This document shows positions 43,997 to 53,442 of a stretch of DNA of 64,000 nt, piece after piece (within the stretch, counting starts at the first letter, position 1; the number at the start of each line of letters is the position of its first letter). The stretch covers positions 1,018,988-1,082,987 of the forward strand of contig JACQYI010000006.1 in assembly GCA_016208305.1 (NCBI GenBank). The letters run 5' to 3'. The notes under the pieces were generated by a model. That model was not told the origin of the DNA. It was given only the letters and a program-made list of their open reading frames with translations, and did not search any database. This DNA comes from Oscillatoriophycideae cyanobacterium NC_groundwater_1537_Pr4_S-0.65um_50_18. Its GTDB lineage: Bacteria; Cyanobacteriota; Cyanobacteriia; Elainellales; Elainellaceae. The translations under genes and the position numbers were made by a program.

Positions 43997-44500
43997 TTTG
44001 CTAGGGACGTATTCTCCAGCCGAATGGAGAGTTTTGGGTAGAAGATATAGCGGTGCGCGATCGCCAGACTATCCAGATTGCCCCAGAAATTCGAGCTTCG
44101 TCAATGGGAGAATCAGAAGCGTCATCCACCCATCAGGAAATTGACGCAACCGGGCTAACTTTGTTGCCGGGAGTGTATTGATCCCAGGTGCATTTTCGCG
44201 AGCCAGGGCTGGAGAGGGCATCTAGCAGGTGGGGAAGCCTCTAAATGTTACGAGAGCGGGAGGGTAGGATGATGCGATCGCCCTTGTTCACTCTCCCATC
44301 ATCCCACTCTCCCATCATCCCACTCTCCCATCATCTCACTCTCTCATCACTCAAAATATCTGCTCCCCCAACGACAAGATGTACAGGGCACTCTTGGTCG
44401 ATCAGGAGGCCGCGCCCGAAAAAATCTTTGCTCCTAGCTATAACGCCGATCTCGTGCTGGTAGGGGCAAATTGTCTCCGCTCACGGCAAGCTCAACACGG
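43997..44500 (+). pseudogene. pyrC: Broken dihydroorotase gene (pyrC remnant)
   Basis: The frame starting GRILQPNGEFWVEDIAVRDR and ending EIDATGLTLLPGV is the N-terminus of cyanobacterial PyrC, followed by YxS where IDP is expected and then QVHFREPGLE, which carries the metal HxR motif. The TGA arises from a one-base insertion and a nearby deletion that restores frame; another deletion precedes GRIL. After GLERAS the similarity ends at a stop (44242). A fragment APSYNADLVLV near 44430-44462 resembles the PyrC C-terminus. The middle of the gene is missing and a 16-base tandem repeat sits there. A functional copy must exist elsewhere. The rest of 43599-44524 shows nothing else. Confidence 0.8.
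44289..44352. repeat. 16-base tandem repeat inside pyrC remnant
   Basis: Four head-to-tail copies of CACTCTCCCATCATCC, the last two with changes. It fills part of the gap between the surviving ends of the dihydroorotase gene. Confidence 0.9.
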
Positions 44501-44524
44501 CTATGCGGGGGCAAGCGCGGACGT

Positions 44525-44761
44525 TTACGCCGGAGGCAGTTTAACCAGCAGAGCCACCCACATATCGGGCGGTTCTGCATAGTAGTCAATCTGCTCTACT
44601 TGGTAGCGCACCGATCGCCCCTGTTCTTGTAGCAAAAGATAGTCCCCTGGCTTCACGCCCCTGCCCTGAGCCGTCATCGCCCAGCGATCGCCCTCCGCAG
44701 CCTCCAGCACATAATGCTGCCCGTTCACCCGGCGGGTGTAGTTGTGGGTTTTATGTTTCAC
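44525..44761 (-). CDS. Small conserved hypothetical protein downstream of pgeF
   Basis: 78 residues from the GTG at 44761, which overlaps the end of pgeF by 11 bases. VKHKTHNYTRRVNGQHYVLEAAEGDRWAMTAQGRGVKPGDYLLLQ is coherent and hydrophilic, and VEQIDYYAEPPDMWVALLVKL ends it; the open frame continues upstream but only as a shadow of pgeF. A small beta-rich domain is expected. No function is known; translational coupling to pgeF suggests co-expression. Confidence 0.65.
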   Translation of the reverse strand: MKHKTHNYTRRVNGQHYVLEAAEGDRWAMTAQGRGVKPGDYLLLQEQGRSVRYQVEQIDYYAEPPDMWVALLVKLPPA

Positions 44762-45620
44762 CCTGCCCAGCCGATTGTGCTCGGAGATAAATGCCTGATC
44801 CGGAGCGGCTAACAATGCCTGACCACTGCACCTGCTTTTGCTGGCTGCGGCGATAGGAGAAAAACAGATCGGGGCTTTGGTAGGTGCAGTAGGGGGCGAT
44901 CGCAATCTGTTCGGGGCTAATGCCCAATTGCTCTAGCTGGAGCTGATTCACTCGTCGCACATCCAGCCTAGCCCTGCCTGGATGGGCATCTGGCAAAATT
45001 GGGCTGTGCGGCAACTGCTCCAAGACATGCACCACCCCCTCTGGCGCATCTGTCTGGAGCGGCTCTGTCAAAATCGTAGAGCCAACCTGCGCCGCTACGG
45101 TCTTAGATACCTGATAAACCTCTCCTGCGATCGCCGGGCCTAGAGCAATGCGCAAATGCTGAAGCTGGCTTCCCTGAGCTTGCAGACGAGCGATCGCTTT
45201 GGGCAAAATTTTCAGCGCAGTGCCCCGCCAGCCCGCATGGACGGCGGCAACTTGTCCGGTTTCCACATCGGCAATTAGAGCTGGCGTACAGTCGGCTGAG
45301 CAAACCCAGGTCGCCTGATGGGGGCGATCGCTAAAAACGCCATCAGCATCTGGAAAGGTGGCCTGTTCGACGTTGTCTGCCGCAGCCGTTTCAATTTCAG
45401 CGGCACTCAGCACACCGTTTCCATGCACTTGCTTAATGCGGTAAACCTGTGCGGTCGGCTGCAACACGTCAACCAACTCAGTGGGCGATCGCCCCCAATG
45501 TCGCGTAAAAAATCCATGTTGCCAGCCTTGCAGCAAGCTACAGGTCAGATAAGACGGGGGCTGCTCGTCTTGCTGATTTCCACTTGGCTGCGGTTCAGTC
45601 TGCCAATCCCAGGTATGCAT
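44751..45620 (-). CDS. pgeF: Peptidoglycan editing factor PgeF (YfiH, laccase-domain)
   Basis: 289 residues in the Cu-oxidase_4/YfiH family. The metal site is intact: His66 (KQVHGN), Cys111 (SADCTPALI) and His128 (AVHAGWRGT). GFFTRHWG and ALGPAIAGEVYQV are further signatures. In E. coli YfiH corrects misincorporated serine in UDP-MurNAc precursors; purine nucleosidase and laccase activities are also reported. Cytoplasmic. The N-terminal 20 residues are Gln-rich and variable. Its promoter must lie in the putative origin region upstream. Confidence 0.9.
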   Translation of the reverse strand: MHTWDWQTEPQPSGNQQDEQPPSYLTCSLLQGWQHGFFTRHWGRSPTELVDVLQPTAQVYRIKQVHGNGVLSAAEIETAAADNVEQATFPDADGVFSDRPHQATWVCSADCTPALIADVETGQVAAVHAGWRGTALKILPKAIARLQAQGSQLQHLRIALGPAIAGEVYQVSKTVAAQVGSTILTEPLQTDAPEGVVHVLEQLPHSPILPDAHPGRARLDVRRVNQLQLEQLGISPEQIAIAPYCTYQSPDLFFSYRRSQQKQVQWSGIVSRSGSGIYLRAQSAGQGET

Positions 45621-45712
45621 AACATCAAGATGTAGTACGAACTGATGTACTATAAAACAGCGGTTCTTAGGATGAGACTCACTCTATGTAGTTTTGTAAA
45701 GAGAGTTTGCCC

Positions 45713-46016
45713 TGTGGATAAATCGTCTTTTTCTGTGGAAAGATCTGGGGATAAGTCAGGGAGAACTCTGCCTTGATCGGGGATAATACTTGACTGATTT
45801 GAATCATCTGCAAAAGAATATCATCTTTTCTCAATTTATCCACAGCCTATCCTCTCTTCAACCTCACGCTCTGTCGGCATTTCCCGTCTTTTCCACATTT
45901 TCCACAGGCTCTACTACTACTAGATCTCTTTAAAGTTATCTCTAGATATAAGAACGCTCTAAAATTTTTAAGGCGCGATCGAGGATTAAAAAAAAGAAAT
46001 TCAGATCTAATTGAAC
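45713..46016. other. oriC: Putative chromosomal replication origin (DnaA-box cluster)
   Basis: Perfect DnaA boxes TTATCCACA occur at 45836-45844 (plus) and as TGTGGATAA at 45713-45721 (minus). The TTTTCCACA variant, typical of cyanobacterial boxes, lies twice in tandem at 45889-45897 and 45898-45906. Near matches are at 45734-45742, 45746-45754 and 45778-45786. An A+T-rich stretch (45950-46016) follows as a possible unwinding element. The site lies between divergent pgeF and dnaN; in several cyanobacteria oriC is adjacent to dnaN. No coding frame occupies 45621-46214. Confidence 0.8.
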
Positions 46017-46214
46017 GTTCCGGGATAACGGTGTTAGGATTTGCTTCCAAGAAAGGTGCGTCTAAAATCGATAGCTCGACTTTTTTATCGGTAGTACGCT
46101 CCGCACCTAGATTTCGCTCCGGTTTTCAGTTCGCTTGTCCTGCTTCAGTTTTCCTCTAGCTTGCCGACTTAAGATTCCTCCGCTGCTGTTTCACCCTTCT
46201 CGTGCCTTCCTCCC

Positions 46215-47360
46215 ATGAAATTGACCTGCGCCCAAAGTGAACTGAATGCCCATTTGTCTATCGTCAGTCGGGTGATTCCCTCGCGTCCCAGCCACCCTGT
46301 CTTGGCTAATGTTCTGCTTGTAGCGGATGCAGACAGACAGCAAGTCCGGCTGACAGGGTTTGATTTGAGCTTGGGGGTGCAAACGAGCTTTGGAGCACAG
46401 ATTGAATCTGAGGGAACGTTGACACTCCCCGCCAAGCTTTTGGGAGACATTGTTTCACGGCTGCCTGATGGCGAGATCGTTCTTGAAACCAGCAGCGAAG
46501 ATACGTTGGTTTCTATCACTTCGGTTTCAGGCAAATATCAAGTGCGGGGCATGGGAGCCGAAGAATTTCCTGAGCTGCCCACCGTAGATGATGGGCAAGT
46601 GGCTCACCTGCCTGTTGATGCGCTGATTGAAGGGCTGCGAGGAGCGCTGTTTTCTACCAGCACAGACGAAACAAAACAGGTGCTGACGGGGGTTCATATC
46701 TCGGCAGAAACAGATGGTCTGGAGTTTGCGGCGACGGATGGACACCGTTTGGCGGTTGTGCAGACGATCGATCCAGAGTCAGAAGGGGCTGAGCCAATCG
46801 ACGATCCGAAGTTTAACGTGACCGTTCCAGGCAAAGCCCTGCGAGAGCTAGAGCGGATGCTGATGCTGAATGCCACGAGCGGTGCGATCGCCGTTCGGTT
46901 CGATCCGGGTCAGCTAGTGTTTGAGTGGGCAAATCAGCGCTTGACGAGCCGCTTGCTTGAGGGACAGTATCCCAACTATCGCCAGCTGATCCCACGCCAG
47001 TTTTCTCGTCAACTCACGGTCGATCGCCGATCGTTTAGCGGTGCCCTAGAGCGAATTGCCGTGATTGCCGACCAGCGCAATAGCATCGTTAAGCTCAGCC
47101 TGGATAGCGCTACGCAAGAGCTGGTGCTGTCGGTGGATGCTCAGGATGTGGGGAATGGCCGAGAGGCGATCGCGGCTCAGATTTCGGGTGAAGATCTGGA
47201 TATTGCCTTTAATGTCAAATATCTAGTCGAAGGCTTGAAGGCGTTGAACACGCAAGAGGTGCAGATGCAGTTCAATACTTCCACCAGTCCTTCTATCTTG
47301 ACTCCGTTGGGCGGCATGAAGATGACCTATTTGGTCATGCCTGTTCAGATCCGGAGTTAA
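46215..47360 (+). CDS. dnaN: DNA polymerase III beta subunit (sliding clamp)
   Basis: 381 residues, standard length. The clamp's three domains are apparent: MKLTCAQSELNAHLSIVSRVIPSRPSHPVLANVLL opens domain 1, VLTGVHISAETDGLEFAATDGHRLAVVQ is in domain 2, and the ending LTPLGGMKMTYLVMPVQIRS carries the C-terminal YLVMPVQ that contacts the clamp loader and polymerase. The dimer encircles DNA and gives polymerase III its processivity. The ATG has CCTTCCTCCC before it, not an ideal ribosome site. It is transcribed away from the putative origin. Confidence 0.97.
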   Translation: MKLTCAQSELNAHLSIVSRVIPSRPSHPVLANVLLVADADRQQVRLTGFDLSLGVQTSFGAQIESEGTLTLPAKLLGDIVSRLPDGEIVLETSSEDTLVSITSVSGKYQVRGMGAEEFPELPTVDDGQVAHLPVDALIEGLRGALFSTSTDETKQVLTGVHISAETDGLEFAATDGHRLAVVQTIDPESEGAEPIDDPKFNVTVPGKALRELERMLMLNATSGAIAVRFDPGQLVFEWANQRLTSRLLEGQYPNYRQLIPRQFSRQLTVDRRSFSGALERIAVIADQRNSIVKLSLDSATQELVLSVDAQDVGNGREAIAAQISGEDLDIAFNVKYLVEGLKALNTQEVQMQFNTSTSPSILTPLGGMKMTYLVMPVQIRS

Positions 47361-47573
47361 TCTAAGTCGCGCTTTTTTGGGCAAATGCATTCTGGGATTG
47401 AGCGATGTAGATTTGTGCAAGACTTCAGGAAAACTTTAGTTCTGAGCAGAAGTTAAGCTCAGGAGATCCCTTGAAATTCGGTAGAATGTTCAAGGCTAAC
47501 GTTCTGCTAATTTGTATACTTTTTGTCCTGGCGATCGCCCCGTTAGCCCTATCGCTGCAAGCCAAAACCCACC

Positions 47574-48641
47574 ATGCCAAAGACCTCTGACCTGCACGTT
47601 GTCGAGACTCGCCCACTCATCACGCCTGCGATTATTCACAACGAGCTTCCTATTACAGATACAGCCGCAACGCTGGTTGCCCAAACCCGCGATCGCATTC
47701 GCAACATCATGCAGAACGAAGATCGCCGCCTGCTGGTGATCGTTGGCCCTTGCTCAATTCACGATATTACAGCCGCTCAAGAGTACGGCGAGAAGCTGGC
47801 AGCGCTGCGAACTGAATTGCAGGATGACCTAGAAATTGTCATGCGGGTGTATTTTGAAAAGCCTCGCACCACGATCGGCTGGAAAGGCTTGATCAACGAT
47901 CCGCATCTAGACGGCAGCTACGACATTAACACGGGCTTGCGCCTTGCCCGTAAGCTGCTGGTTAGCTTGGCAGAAATGGGACTGCCCGCAGCAACTGAAC
48001 TGCTTGACCCCATCATTCCGCAATACATTGCCGATGTCATTGCCTGGACGGCCATTGGGGCACGCACCACCGAGAGCCAAACCCATCGTGAAATGGCATC
48101 GGGTTTGTCAATGCCGATAGGTTTCAAAAATGGCACGGACGGCAGCCTCCATGCTGCCGCTAACGCCATGTTGGCCGCCAGCCAACCCCATCGGTTCTTG
48201 GGCATCAATACTCAAGGGCTGGCTAGCATTGTTACCACAACAGGCAATCCCGATGGGCATTTGGTCTTGCGAGGCGGCAAACAAGGCATTAATTACGATG
48301 TCGAGAATGTCCAGAAAGCTGCCGGAACGCTAGCAAGCTTGGGTCTGAATCCTCGTGTGATGATTGATTGCAGCCATGACAACTCAGCCAAAGACTACAG
48401 ACGCCAGCCGATCGTGCTTCAGGATGTGGCTGAGCAGTTGGCCGCAGGCTCTAAGCACCTGATGGGTGTGATGGTGGAAAGCCATCTGGTCGCGGGTAAA
48501 CAGTCGATTCCTGAAAATGGGGGCACCCAGCTAACCTATGGGCAGAGTATTACGGATGGCTGTGTAGACTTTGCCACAACGTCAACCATGCTGCGATCGC
48601 TGGCTAAGACGGTAACGCAGAGCTGTCTATCTTTGAGTTAA
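47574..48641 (+). CDS. aroF: 3-deoxy-7-phosphoheptulonate synthase (DAHP synthase, class I)
   Basis: 355 residues of the AroFGH type. LLVIVGPCSIHD near residue 55 (metal Cys), MRVYFEKPRTTIGWKGLINDPHLDGSYDINTGL, GARTTESQTHREMASGLSMPIGFKNGTDG and VMIDCSHDNSAKDYRRQ are conserved blocks. It joins phosphoenolpyruvate and erythrose-4-phosphate as the first step of the shikimate pathway. The isoenzyme's feedback amino acid cannot be told, so the symbol among aroF/G/H is nominal. A clear terminator follows. Confidence 0.93.
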   Translation: MPKTSDLHVVETRPLITPAIIHNELPITDTAATLVAQTRDRIRNIMQNEDRRLLVIVGPCSIHDITAAQEYGEKLAALRTELQDDLEIVMRVYFEKPRTTIGWKGLINDPHLDGSYDINTGLRLARKLLVSLAEMGLPAATELLDPIIPQYIADVIAWTAIGARTTESQTHREMASGLSMPIGFKNGTDGSLHAAANAMLAASQPHRFLGINTQGLASIVTTTGNPDGHLVLRGGKQGINYDVENVQKAAGTLASLGLNPRVMIDCSHDNSAKDYRRQPIVLQDVAEQLAAGSKHLMGVMVESHLVAGKQSIPENGGTQLTYGQSITDGCVDFATTSTMLRSLAKTVTQSCLSLS

Positions 48642-48670
48642 TCGCAAGTTAATCGGCTAGAGCTTTACAG

Positions 48671-48713
48671 AAAAATCCGGCTTCTCAAGGTGCGCCTGGG
48701 AAACCGGATTTTT
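48671..48713 (+). terminator. Intrinsic terminator after DAHP synthase
   Basis: AAAAATCCGG and CCGGATTTTT arms with an imperfectly paired 23-base middle, followed by TTAA. It also faces the 3' end of secA (48736), so may serve both genes. Confidence 0.8.
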
Positions 48714-48735
48714 TAATATGCGAGAAAGCTGAAGC

Positions 48736-51546
48736 CTAGCTGACGCCTGAGGAAGACTGAACCACAGGCTGCGGCTGCGGCTGGAACTGGAATAGGGAGT
48801 ACACGACGTTACGACGGATGTTAACCATCATCTCTAGGAAGAGTTCGTAGCCTTCGCTCTTGTATTCCACTAGAGGATCTTTTTGACCATAGCCCCGTAG
48901 TCCGATCGACTCCCGCAACCCCTCCATTTGCTGAAGGTGCTCTCGCCACAGCGTATCAATCTGCTGGAGCGTAAAGAAGCGTTCGGCCTGCCGGGTGAGT
49001 CCGGGCTGAGCTTGGTCAATTTGCGCTTCTTTAATGTCATAGGCAATCCGAGCTTGCTCATGCAGGAAGGTCTTGATTTCGCCGACTGACAAATCGGTAA
49101 GCTGCTCTGGCTCTAGATCTGCCAATAGGTAAATGAATTCTTTGACCTTGCCAACGACTTTATCTAGCTCCCACTCTTCTGAAGGCAGATCGGGATTGAT
49201 ATAGGCATCGATAATCTCATCCATCGTTTTTTCGATGTACCTGATCACCTGCTCTTTAAGATCTAGCCCTTCCAAAACGCGGAACCGTTCGGCATAGATA
49301 GCGCGCCGCTGATTGTTCATCACCTCGTCATACTCAAACACCTGTTTACGGATGTCGTAGTAATAGGTTTCTACTTTCTTCTGGGCACCTTCCAGCGATC
49401 GCGTCAGCATTCCCGACTCGATCGGCATATCTTCCTCAACCCGGAACATCGTCATCATGCCCGCCACGCGATCGCCCCCGAAGATGCGGAGCAGATTATC
49501 CTCTAAGCTCAAGAAAAATCGGGTAGAGCCAGGGTCGCCCTGCCGTCCGGCGCGTCCGCGTAGCTGGTTGTCAATACGGCGAGACTCATGGCGCTCTGTG
49601 CCAATTACATGCAGTCCGCCCAAGGCTATCACTTCTTCATGTTCGGCCGTTGTAAACTGCTCATACTCGTGACGAATCAGGTTGTAAATTTCCCGCAGCT
49701 TCAGGATCGCTGGATCTTCAACAGGCGCTTTTTCCGATGCGGTGGCAATCCGGTCTTCTGCTTCTAGCTCAGGCAGCGATCGCTCCCCATACTGCTGCAC
49801 AGCAAACTCAACGGCTTCCTTCAGCTTTTTCTCTAGCTCTTTAGACAGCTCAGTAGGAAAAATTTGCGGTGAGGCTTTCCAAGTTTTCACTTTTCCGGCT
49901 GGCTTAAAGCCTTGGCCGCCTGTGCGACCTGCGCCGTCCAATACTCGCGTCACCGAGAAATTATCTTCATCCTCAGGCTGAACCAAGCGGGGCATGAAGA
50001 ACTCCCGCACCTTTAAACGCGCCATATAGTCCGCGTTACCGCCCAAAATAATATCGGTGCCGCGTCCTGCCATGTTGGTGGCGATCGTCACAGCTCCCTT
50101 GCGTCCGGCTTGCGCAATAATTTCTGACTCCCGCTCTACGTTTTCGGGCTTGGCGTTAAGTAGGTTATGGGGAACCTTAAGGTCGCTGAGTAGACGAGAT
50201 AGCACTTCCGACTTCTCGACACTCGTGGTGCCCACCAGCACCGGGCGACCCGACTCATGCATATCGGCGCAGTCTTGAGCGATCGATCGCCATTTCCCCG
50301 CCTCGTTTTTGTAGACCATGTCCGACAAATCTACCCGTCCCGTTGCGCGGTTGGTCGGGATGATCGTCACTTCCAGCTTATAAATCTTCTCAAACTCGGC
50401 CTCTTCCGTCTTTGCGGTGCCTGTCATGCCCGCCAGCTTGGGATAGAGCAGGAAGAAGTTTTGATAGGTAATGGAGGCTAGGGTCTGCGTTTCGGGCTGA
50501 ATCTCAACCCCCTCTTTGGCTTCGATCGCCTGGTGCAAACCATCGCTCCAGCGCCGACCGGGCATCACCCGTCCGGTAAACTCATCCACGATCACAATCT
50601 CGTCGTTACGGACGATGTAGCTCGTGTCTTTTTTAAATAGCTCTTTGGCCTTGATGGCATTGAAGATGTAATGCGCCCAAGGATCTTCTGGATCAAACAA
50701 ATCCTTAACGCCCAAGAAGTCTTCTGCGGCAATGAAGCCCTCATCCGACAAAATCACGTTGCGCTGCTTTTCATCGACTTCATAGTGACCGTCGGGGTCA
50801 TCCTCATCGGCTTTGCGGATCAACGCATTGGCGATTTCGGCTGCACGGGTATATTTTTCACTGGGGCGATCGACCTGTCCCGAAATAATTAGCGGGGTTC
50901 GGGCTTCGTCGATCAGTACAGAATCGACTTCATCAATCACGCAGTAGTTAAACGGACGCTGCACCACATCGGCCATTGCCGTGGCCATGTTATCGCGCAA
51001 ATAGTCAAAACCCAGCTCACTGTTGGTGCTGTAGGTAATGTCGCAGGCATAGTTTTTCTTGCGCTCTTGAGGAGCCATCCCCTGCTGAATCAGTCCCACG
51101 CTCAAGCCCAAAAAGCGGTGAACTTGCCCCATCCATTCGGCATCTCGTCTGGCTAGGTAATCATTCACCGTCACCACATGTACACCTTTACCTGAGAGTG
51201 CATTCAGGTAGGCAGGCAGCGTCGAAACCAGCGTCTTACCCTCGCCCGTTTTCATCTCAGCAATCTGACCGTTGTGCAGCACCATGCCGCCGATCAGCTG
51301 CACATCAAAGTGACGCATACCTAAAACTCGTTTGCCTGCCTCTCGCACCACGGCAAAGGCTTCCGGCAAAAGGTCATCTAGCGATTCACCCTTCTCGATC
51401 CGCTGCCTAAATTCTGCCGTTTTGCCCGAAAGCTGCTCATCTGAGAGGACTTGAATATCTTCCTCAAGCAGCTTGATCTCATTGATATCGTTTTTGTATT
51501 TTTTGAGCTTACGTGCGTTGGGATCGCCCAGCAGAGTTTTTAACAT
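48736..51546 (-). CDS. secA: Preprotein translocase ATPase SecA
   Basis: 936 residues, full length. Walker [40 protein letters not shown] (Walker B), [13 protein letters not shown] in [12 protein letters not shown], and [17 protein letters not shown] are SecA motifs, followed by [31 protein letters not shown]. The C-terminus ([18 protein letters not shown]) lacks the zinc-binding CxCxH tail, as is common in cyanobacteria and plastids. It drives Sec export into the plasma and thylakoid membranes. Confidence 0.97.
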   Translation of the reverse strand: MLKTLLGDPNARKLKKYKNDINEIKLLEEDIQVLSDEQLSGKTAEFRQRIEKGESLDDLLPEAFAVVREAGKRVLGMRHFDVQLIGGMVLHNGQIAEMKTGEGKTLVSTLPAYLNALSGKGVHVVTVNDYLARRDAEWMGQVHRFLGLSVGLIQQGMAPQERKKNYACDITYSTNSELGFDYLRDNMATAMADVVQRPFNYCVIDEVDSVLIDEARTPLIISGQVDRPSEKYTRAAEIANALIRKADEDDPDGHYEVDEKQRNVILSDEGFIAAEDFLGVKDLFDPEDPWAHYIFNAIKAKELFKKDTSYIVRNDEIVIVDEFTGRVMPGRRWSDGLHQAIEAKEGVEIQPETQTLASITYQNFFLLYPKLAGMTGTAKTEEAEFEKIYKLEVTIIPTNRATGRVDLSDMVYKNEAGKWRSIAQDCADMHESGRPVLVGTTSVEKSEVLSRLLSDLKVPHNLLNAKPENVERESEIIAQAGRKGAVTIATNMAGRGTDIILGGNADYMARLKVREFFMPRLVQPEDEDNFSVTRVLDGAGRTGGQGFKPAGKVKTWKASPQIFPTELSKELEKKLKEAVEFAVQQYGERSLPELEAEDRIATASEKAPVEDPAILKLREIYNLIRHEYEQFTTAEHEEVIALGGLHVIGTERHESRRIDNQLRGRAGRQGDPGSTRFFLSLEDNLLRIFGGDRVAGMMTMFRVEEDMPIESGMLTRSLEGAQKKVETYYYDIRKQVFEYDEVMNNQRRAIYAERFRVLEGLDLKEQVIRYIEKTMDEIIDAYINPDLPSEEWELDKVVGKVKEFIYLLADLEPEQLTDLSVGEIKTFLHEQARIAYDIKEAQIDQAQPGLTRQAERFFTLQQIDTLWREHLQQMEGLRESIGLRGYGQKDPLVEYKSEGYELFLEMMVNIRRNVVYSLFQFQPQPQPVVQSSSGVS

Positions 51547-51880
51547 GGTTTAAGGAGAGACCGTGCAAACGAGAAATACTGAAAAAGATCGGGAAAATGG
51601 AGTCCGGATGTACATTCCATCCTATCACTTGGGTTAGAGGATGGGAGTAGTGAGCGATCGCGGTTTCCCGTACTCAGAAGTGAATTGTGCCTCAGGAAAA
51701 GTATCCTAGACCGTGACCCCAAACCGCTGGTTTGACAAAGCGTAGGACTGATCTCGCCACATGGCCAGGTGGAATGAGTTTGCTATCGGCTGATCCCCAT
51801 TGCCCTAAATTCAACCTGCGAAAGAGGGCATCCAAGGCGCAAATTGACAGGATCAAAGAGGCGAATTGGAAATTGAACCC
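51547..51880. other. Intergenic region between secA and exported protein gene
   Basis: 334 bases between divergent genes, presumably with both promoters. No motif, RNA or repeat stands out. Confidence 0.45.
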
Positions 51881-52180
51881 ATGAAAACTGCATTAAAGTT
51901 GAGCTGCTTGGGTGCTGCCTTAACGGGTCTTTTGCTACTCGATGCTGCCCCCATTTTTGCTCAAGAAATCCAGCTAGGAGATAGCGTCCGCTTTGACTTG
52001 GACAATGATAACTCCGAATTGCGCCCTCGTGTCTCCACGGATGGCGATCGGGTAAATTTGGAAGTCTATGAGCAGCCTGAGCCAGAAACGCGCATTCGGC
52101 TGTCAGACGAGCAAATAGATATCCGTCAAGTTGAGCCTCCTCCAGAGGAAAGGCTAGACCTATCCATTCCTTTGAACTAG
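51881..52180 (+). CDS. Small exported hypothetical protein
   Basis: 99 residues from the ATG at 51881; an upstream TTG adds five codons. Residues 1-27 form a signal peptide ending IFAQ. The mature part EIQLGDSVRFDLDNDNSELRPRVSTDGDRVNLEVYEQPEPETRIRLSDEQIDIRQVEPPPEERLDLSIPLN is acidic, beta-rich and Pro-containing. No family is recognised. Periplasmic or lumenal location is inferred from the signal. Confidence 0.65.
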   Translation: MKTALKLSCLGAALTGLLLLDAAPIFAQEIQLGDSVRFDLDNDNSELRPRVSTDGDRVNLEVYEQPEPETRIRLSDEQIDIRQVEPPPEERLDLSIPLN

Positions 52181-52307
52181 CTTTCTTCTAGAGAAACAAT
52201 GGCGCTGCCTGCTGTTAAGACCTTAAGCTACGAAGGCTTAGGATCTCGCGAAACTGAAAGCGCTGATTAGACACAATGCTGTTGTAACCAAGTCAGTAGA
52301 TTCTCCA

Positions 52308-52355
52308 AATTCTCAAGCTAAAAAGAATGGCAATTCTCAAGCTAAAAATAATGGC
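52308..52355. repeat. 24-base tandem duplication
   Basis: Two adjacent copies of AATTCTCAAGCTAAAAA-N-AATGGC (52308-52331 and 52332-52355) differ at one position. The second runs into the 38-base palindrome. Confidence 0.85.
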
Positions 52356-52383
52356 ATCAGCGATCGCTGATGCCATTATTTTC
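52346..52383. terminator. 38-base perfect palindrome centred on HIP1
   Basis: AAAATAATGGCATCAGCGA and its complement pair without any loop mismatch, the centre being GCGATCGC. It ends 9 bases from the cytochrome c stop (minus strand), with terminal T/A runs suitable for termination. Confidence 0.75.
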
Positions 52384-52391
52384 ACTCTCCC

Positions 52392-52952
52392 TCAAGGGGC
52401 ATCCTCCCATTCGGGTGTCAAACTGCGATAGTTAAACTGCGCTGCGGCCGGGTGGCAGGTGACACAACTTTGCACATTAGCAGGCTGCGCAAACTCCACT
52501 TTGGGATGTAACGCTTTGAAGTAGCGAGACTGCGGCAAACGATAGGGAGTCTGCTCACCTGTGTTATTGGAACGAGAATAGGTTGAAACATACTGCCAAA
52601 TAATGGCTAGTGGCACCTGATCCGGAGGGGTGAGCTGAACTCCATAATGCTGTGAATCAGGCAGCAATTGCGCCCAGGTTTGGGTGGGCATCACGGCAGG
52701 CGGCAAGCCGACATGACAAGTGGCACAGTTTTTGAGATACAGCTCTTGCCCCAGCTGATATCGAGCCGGAACCTGATCGGTTGTATCTATGGGTGTTGTT
52801 GGGATTGAACCGACGGGAGCCGGAACCTGAGCCTGAGCCAATCCCCAACCTAAAACTGCACTCCAAAGCAGAACAAGAAGAAATAAAACCACGGGGCGGC
52901 GAAACTGGCGCTGAACGGCAGTTCTGAGACGCGGCAGAAATTTAAACGGCAT
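52392..52952 (-). CDS. Diheme cytochrome c
   Basis: 186 residues from the ATG at 52952; a GTG five codons earlier is possible. A membrane signal-anchor lies at about 20-40 (VVLFLLVLLWSAVLGWGLA). Two heme-attachment motifs are present: CATCH in LYLKNCATCHVGLP and CVTCH in VQSCVTCHPAA. The pattern fits DHC-type diheme cytochromes (PF09626-like) found in cyanobacteria. It faces the lumen or periplasm and moves electrons; its partner is unknown. Distal Met ligands are not obvious. Confidence 0.88.
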   Translation of the reverse strand: MPFKFLPRLRTAVQRQFRRPVVLFLLVLLWSAVLGWGLAQAQVPAPVGSIPTTPIDTTDQVPARYQLGQELYLKNCATCHVGLPPAVMPTQTWAQLLPDSQHYGVQLTPPDQVPLAIIWQYVSTYSRSNNTGEQTPYRLPQSRYFKALHPKVEFAQPANVQSCVTCHPAAAQFNYRSLTPEWEDAP

Positions 52953-52967
52953 AAGTTTATGCGCCAC

Positions 52968-53442
52968 TTGCAGCTATGGGCTGAATCTAAAAATCTTTAA
53001 AGTTGATGACCTTGCAAAGTCAGTTTGTCATGAATCCAGTGCGATCGGTGTAACCTCTTCATTGATTCAGTTATGGGGAGTGATATTCAGGTCAGTATTT
53101 TTGTGGCATGGGTTGCTTCCGTTCAACAAAAAGGGGGCAAAAAATCAATGCCCAACTGTGAGAACCGCCACATCGCTCAACCTCAATTATAAAAATCCAA
53201 ATTTATAAAAATCTGAATTGACAAATGAGTCGCTATCCTGATGCAGAAAGTCTATTCCATGAAAAATGGCGCAAACCCTAGATATCAATTAGCTTCAACC
53301 TTCTGCAAGAGAGAACTGAGAGGGTAGTTGTTGTCTGAATGGCAACTTTGCTACATATTTTCTTCATAAAAAAGAGCGAAAATCAAAACCGGCCCGCCGT
53401 TTCTCTAACTTTGATTAAGCTTTTCTGGAGGAGGATAGAAGA
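52968..53442. other. Intergenic region upstream of second NSI-type GNAT
   Basis: No gene or RNA recognised. A run of AAAAATC/TTATAAA motifs near 53185-53220 is AT-rich and may include the GNAT promoter. AGGAGG just before 53443 is its ribosome site. Confidence 0.45.

Noticed and set aside
44289..44352. Possible CRISPR array
   Set aside because: The 16-base units abut with no spacers and lie in a pseudogene; no cas gene is present. The same applies to the repeats at 27053, 29044 and 6961.
44525..44905. 126-residue version of the small protein after pgeF
   Set aside because: The first 48 residues are a shadow of pgeF; the GTG at 44761 is the sensible start.
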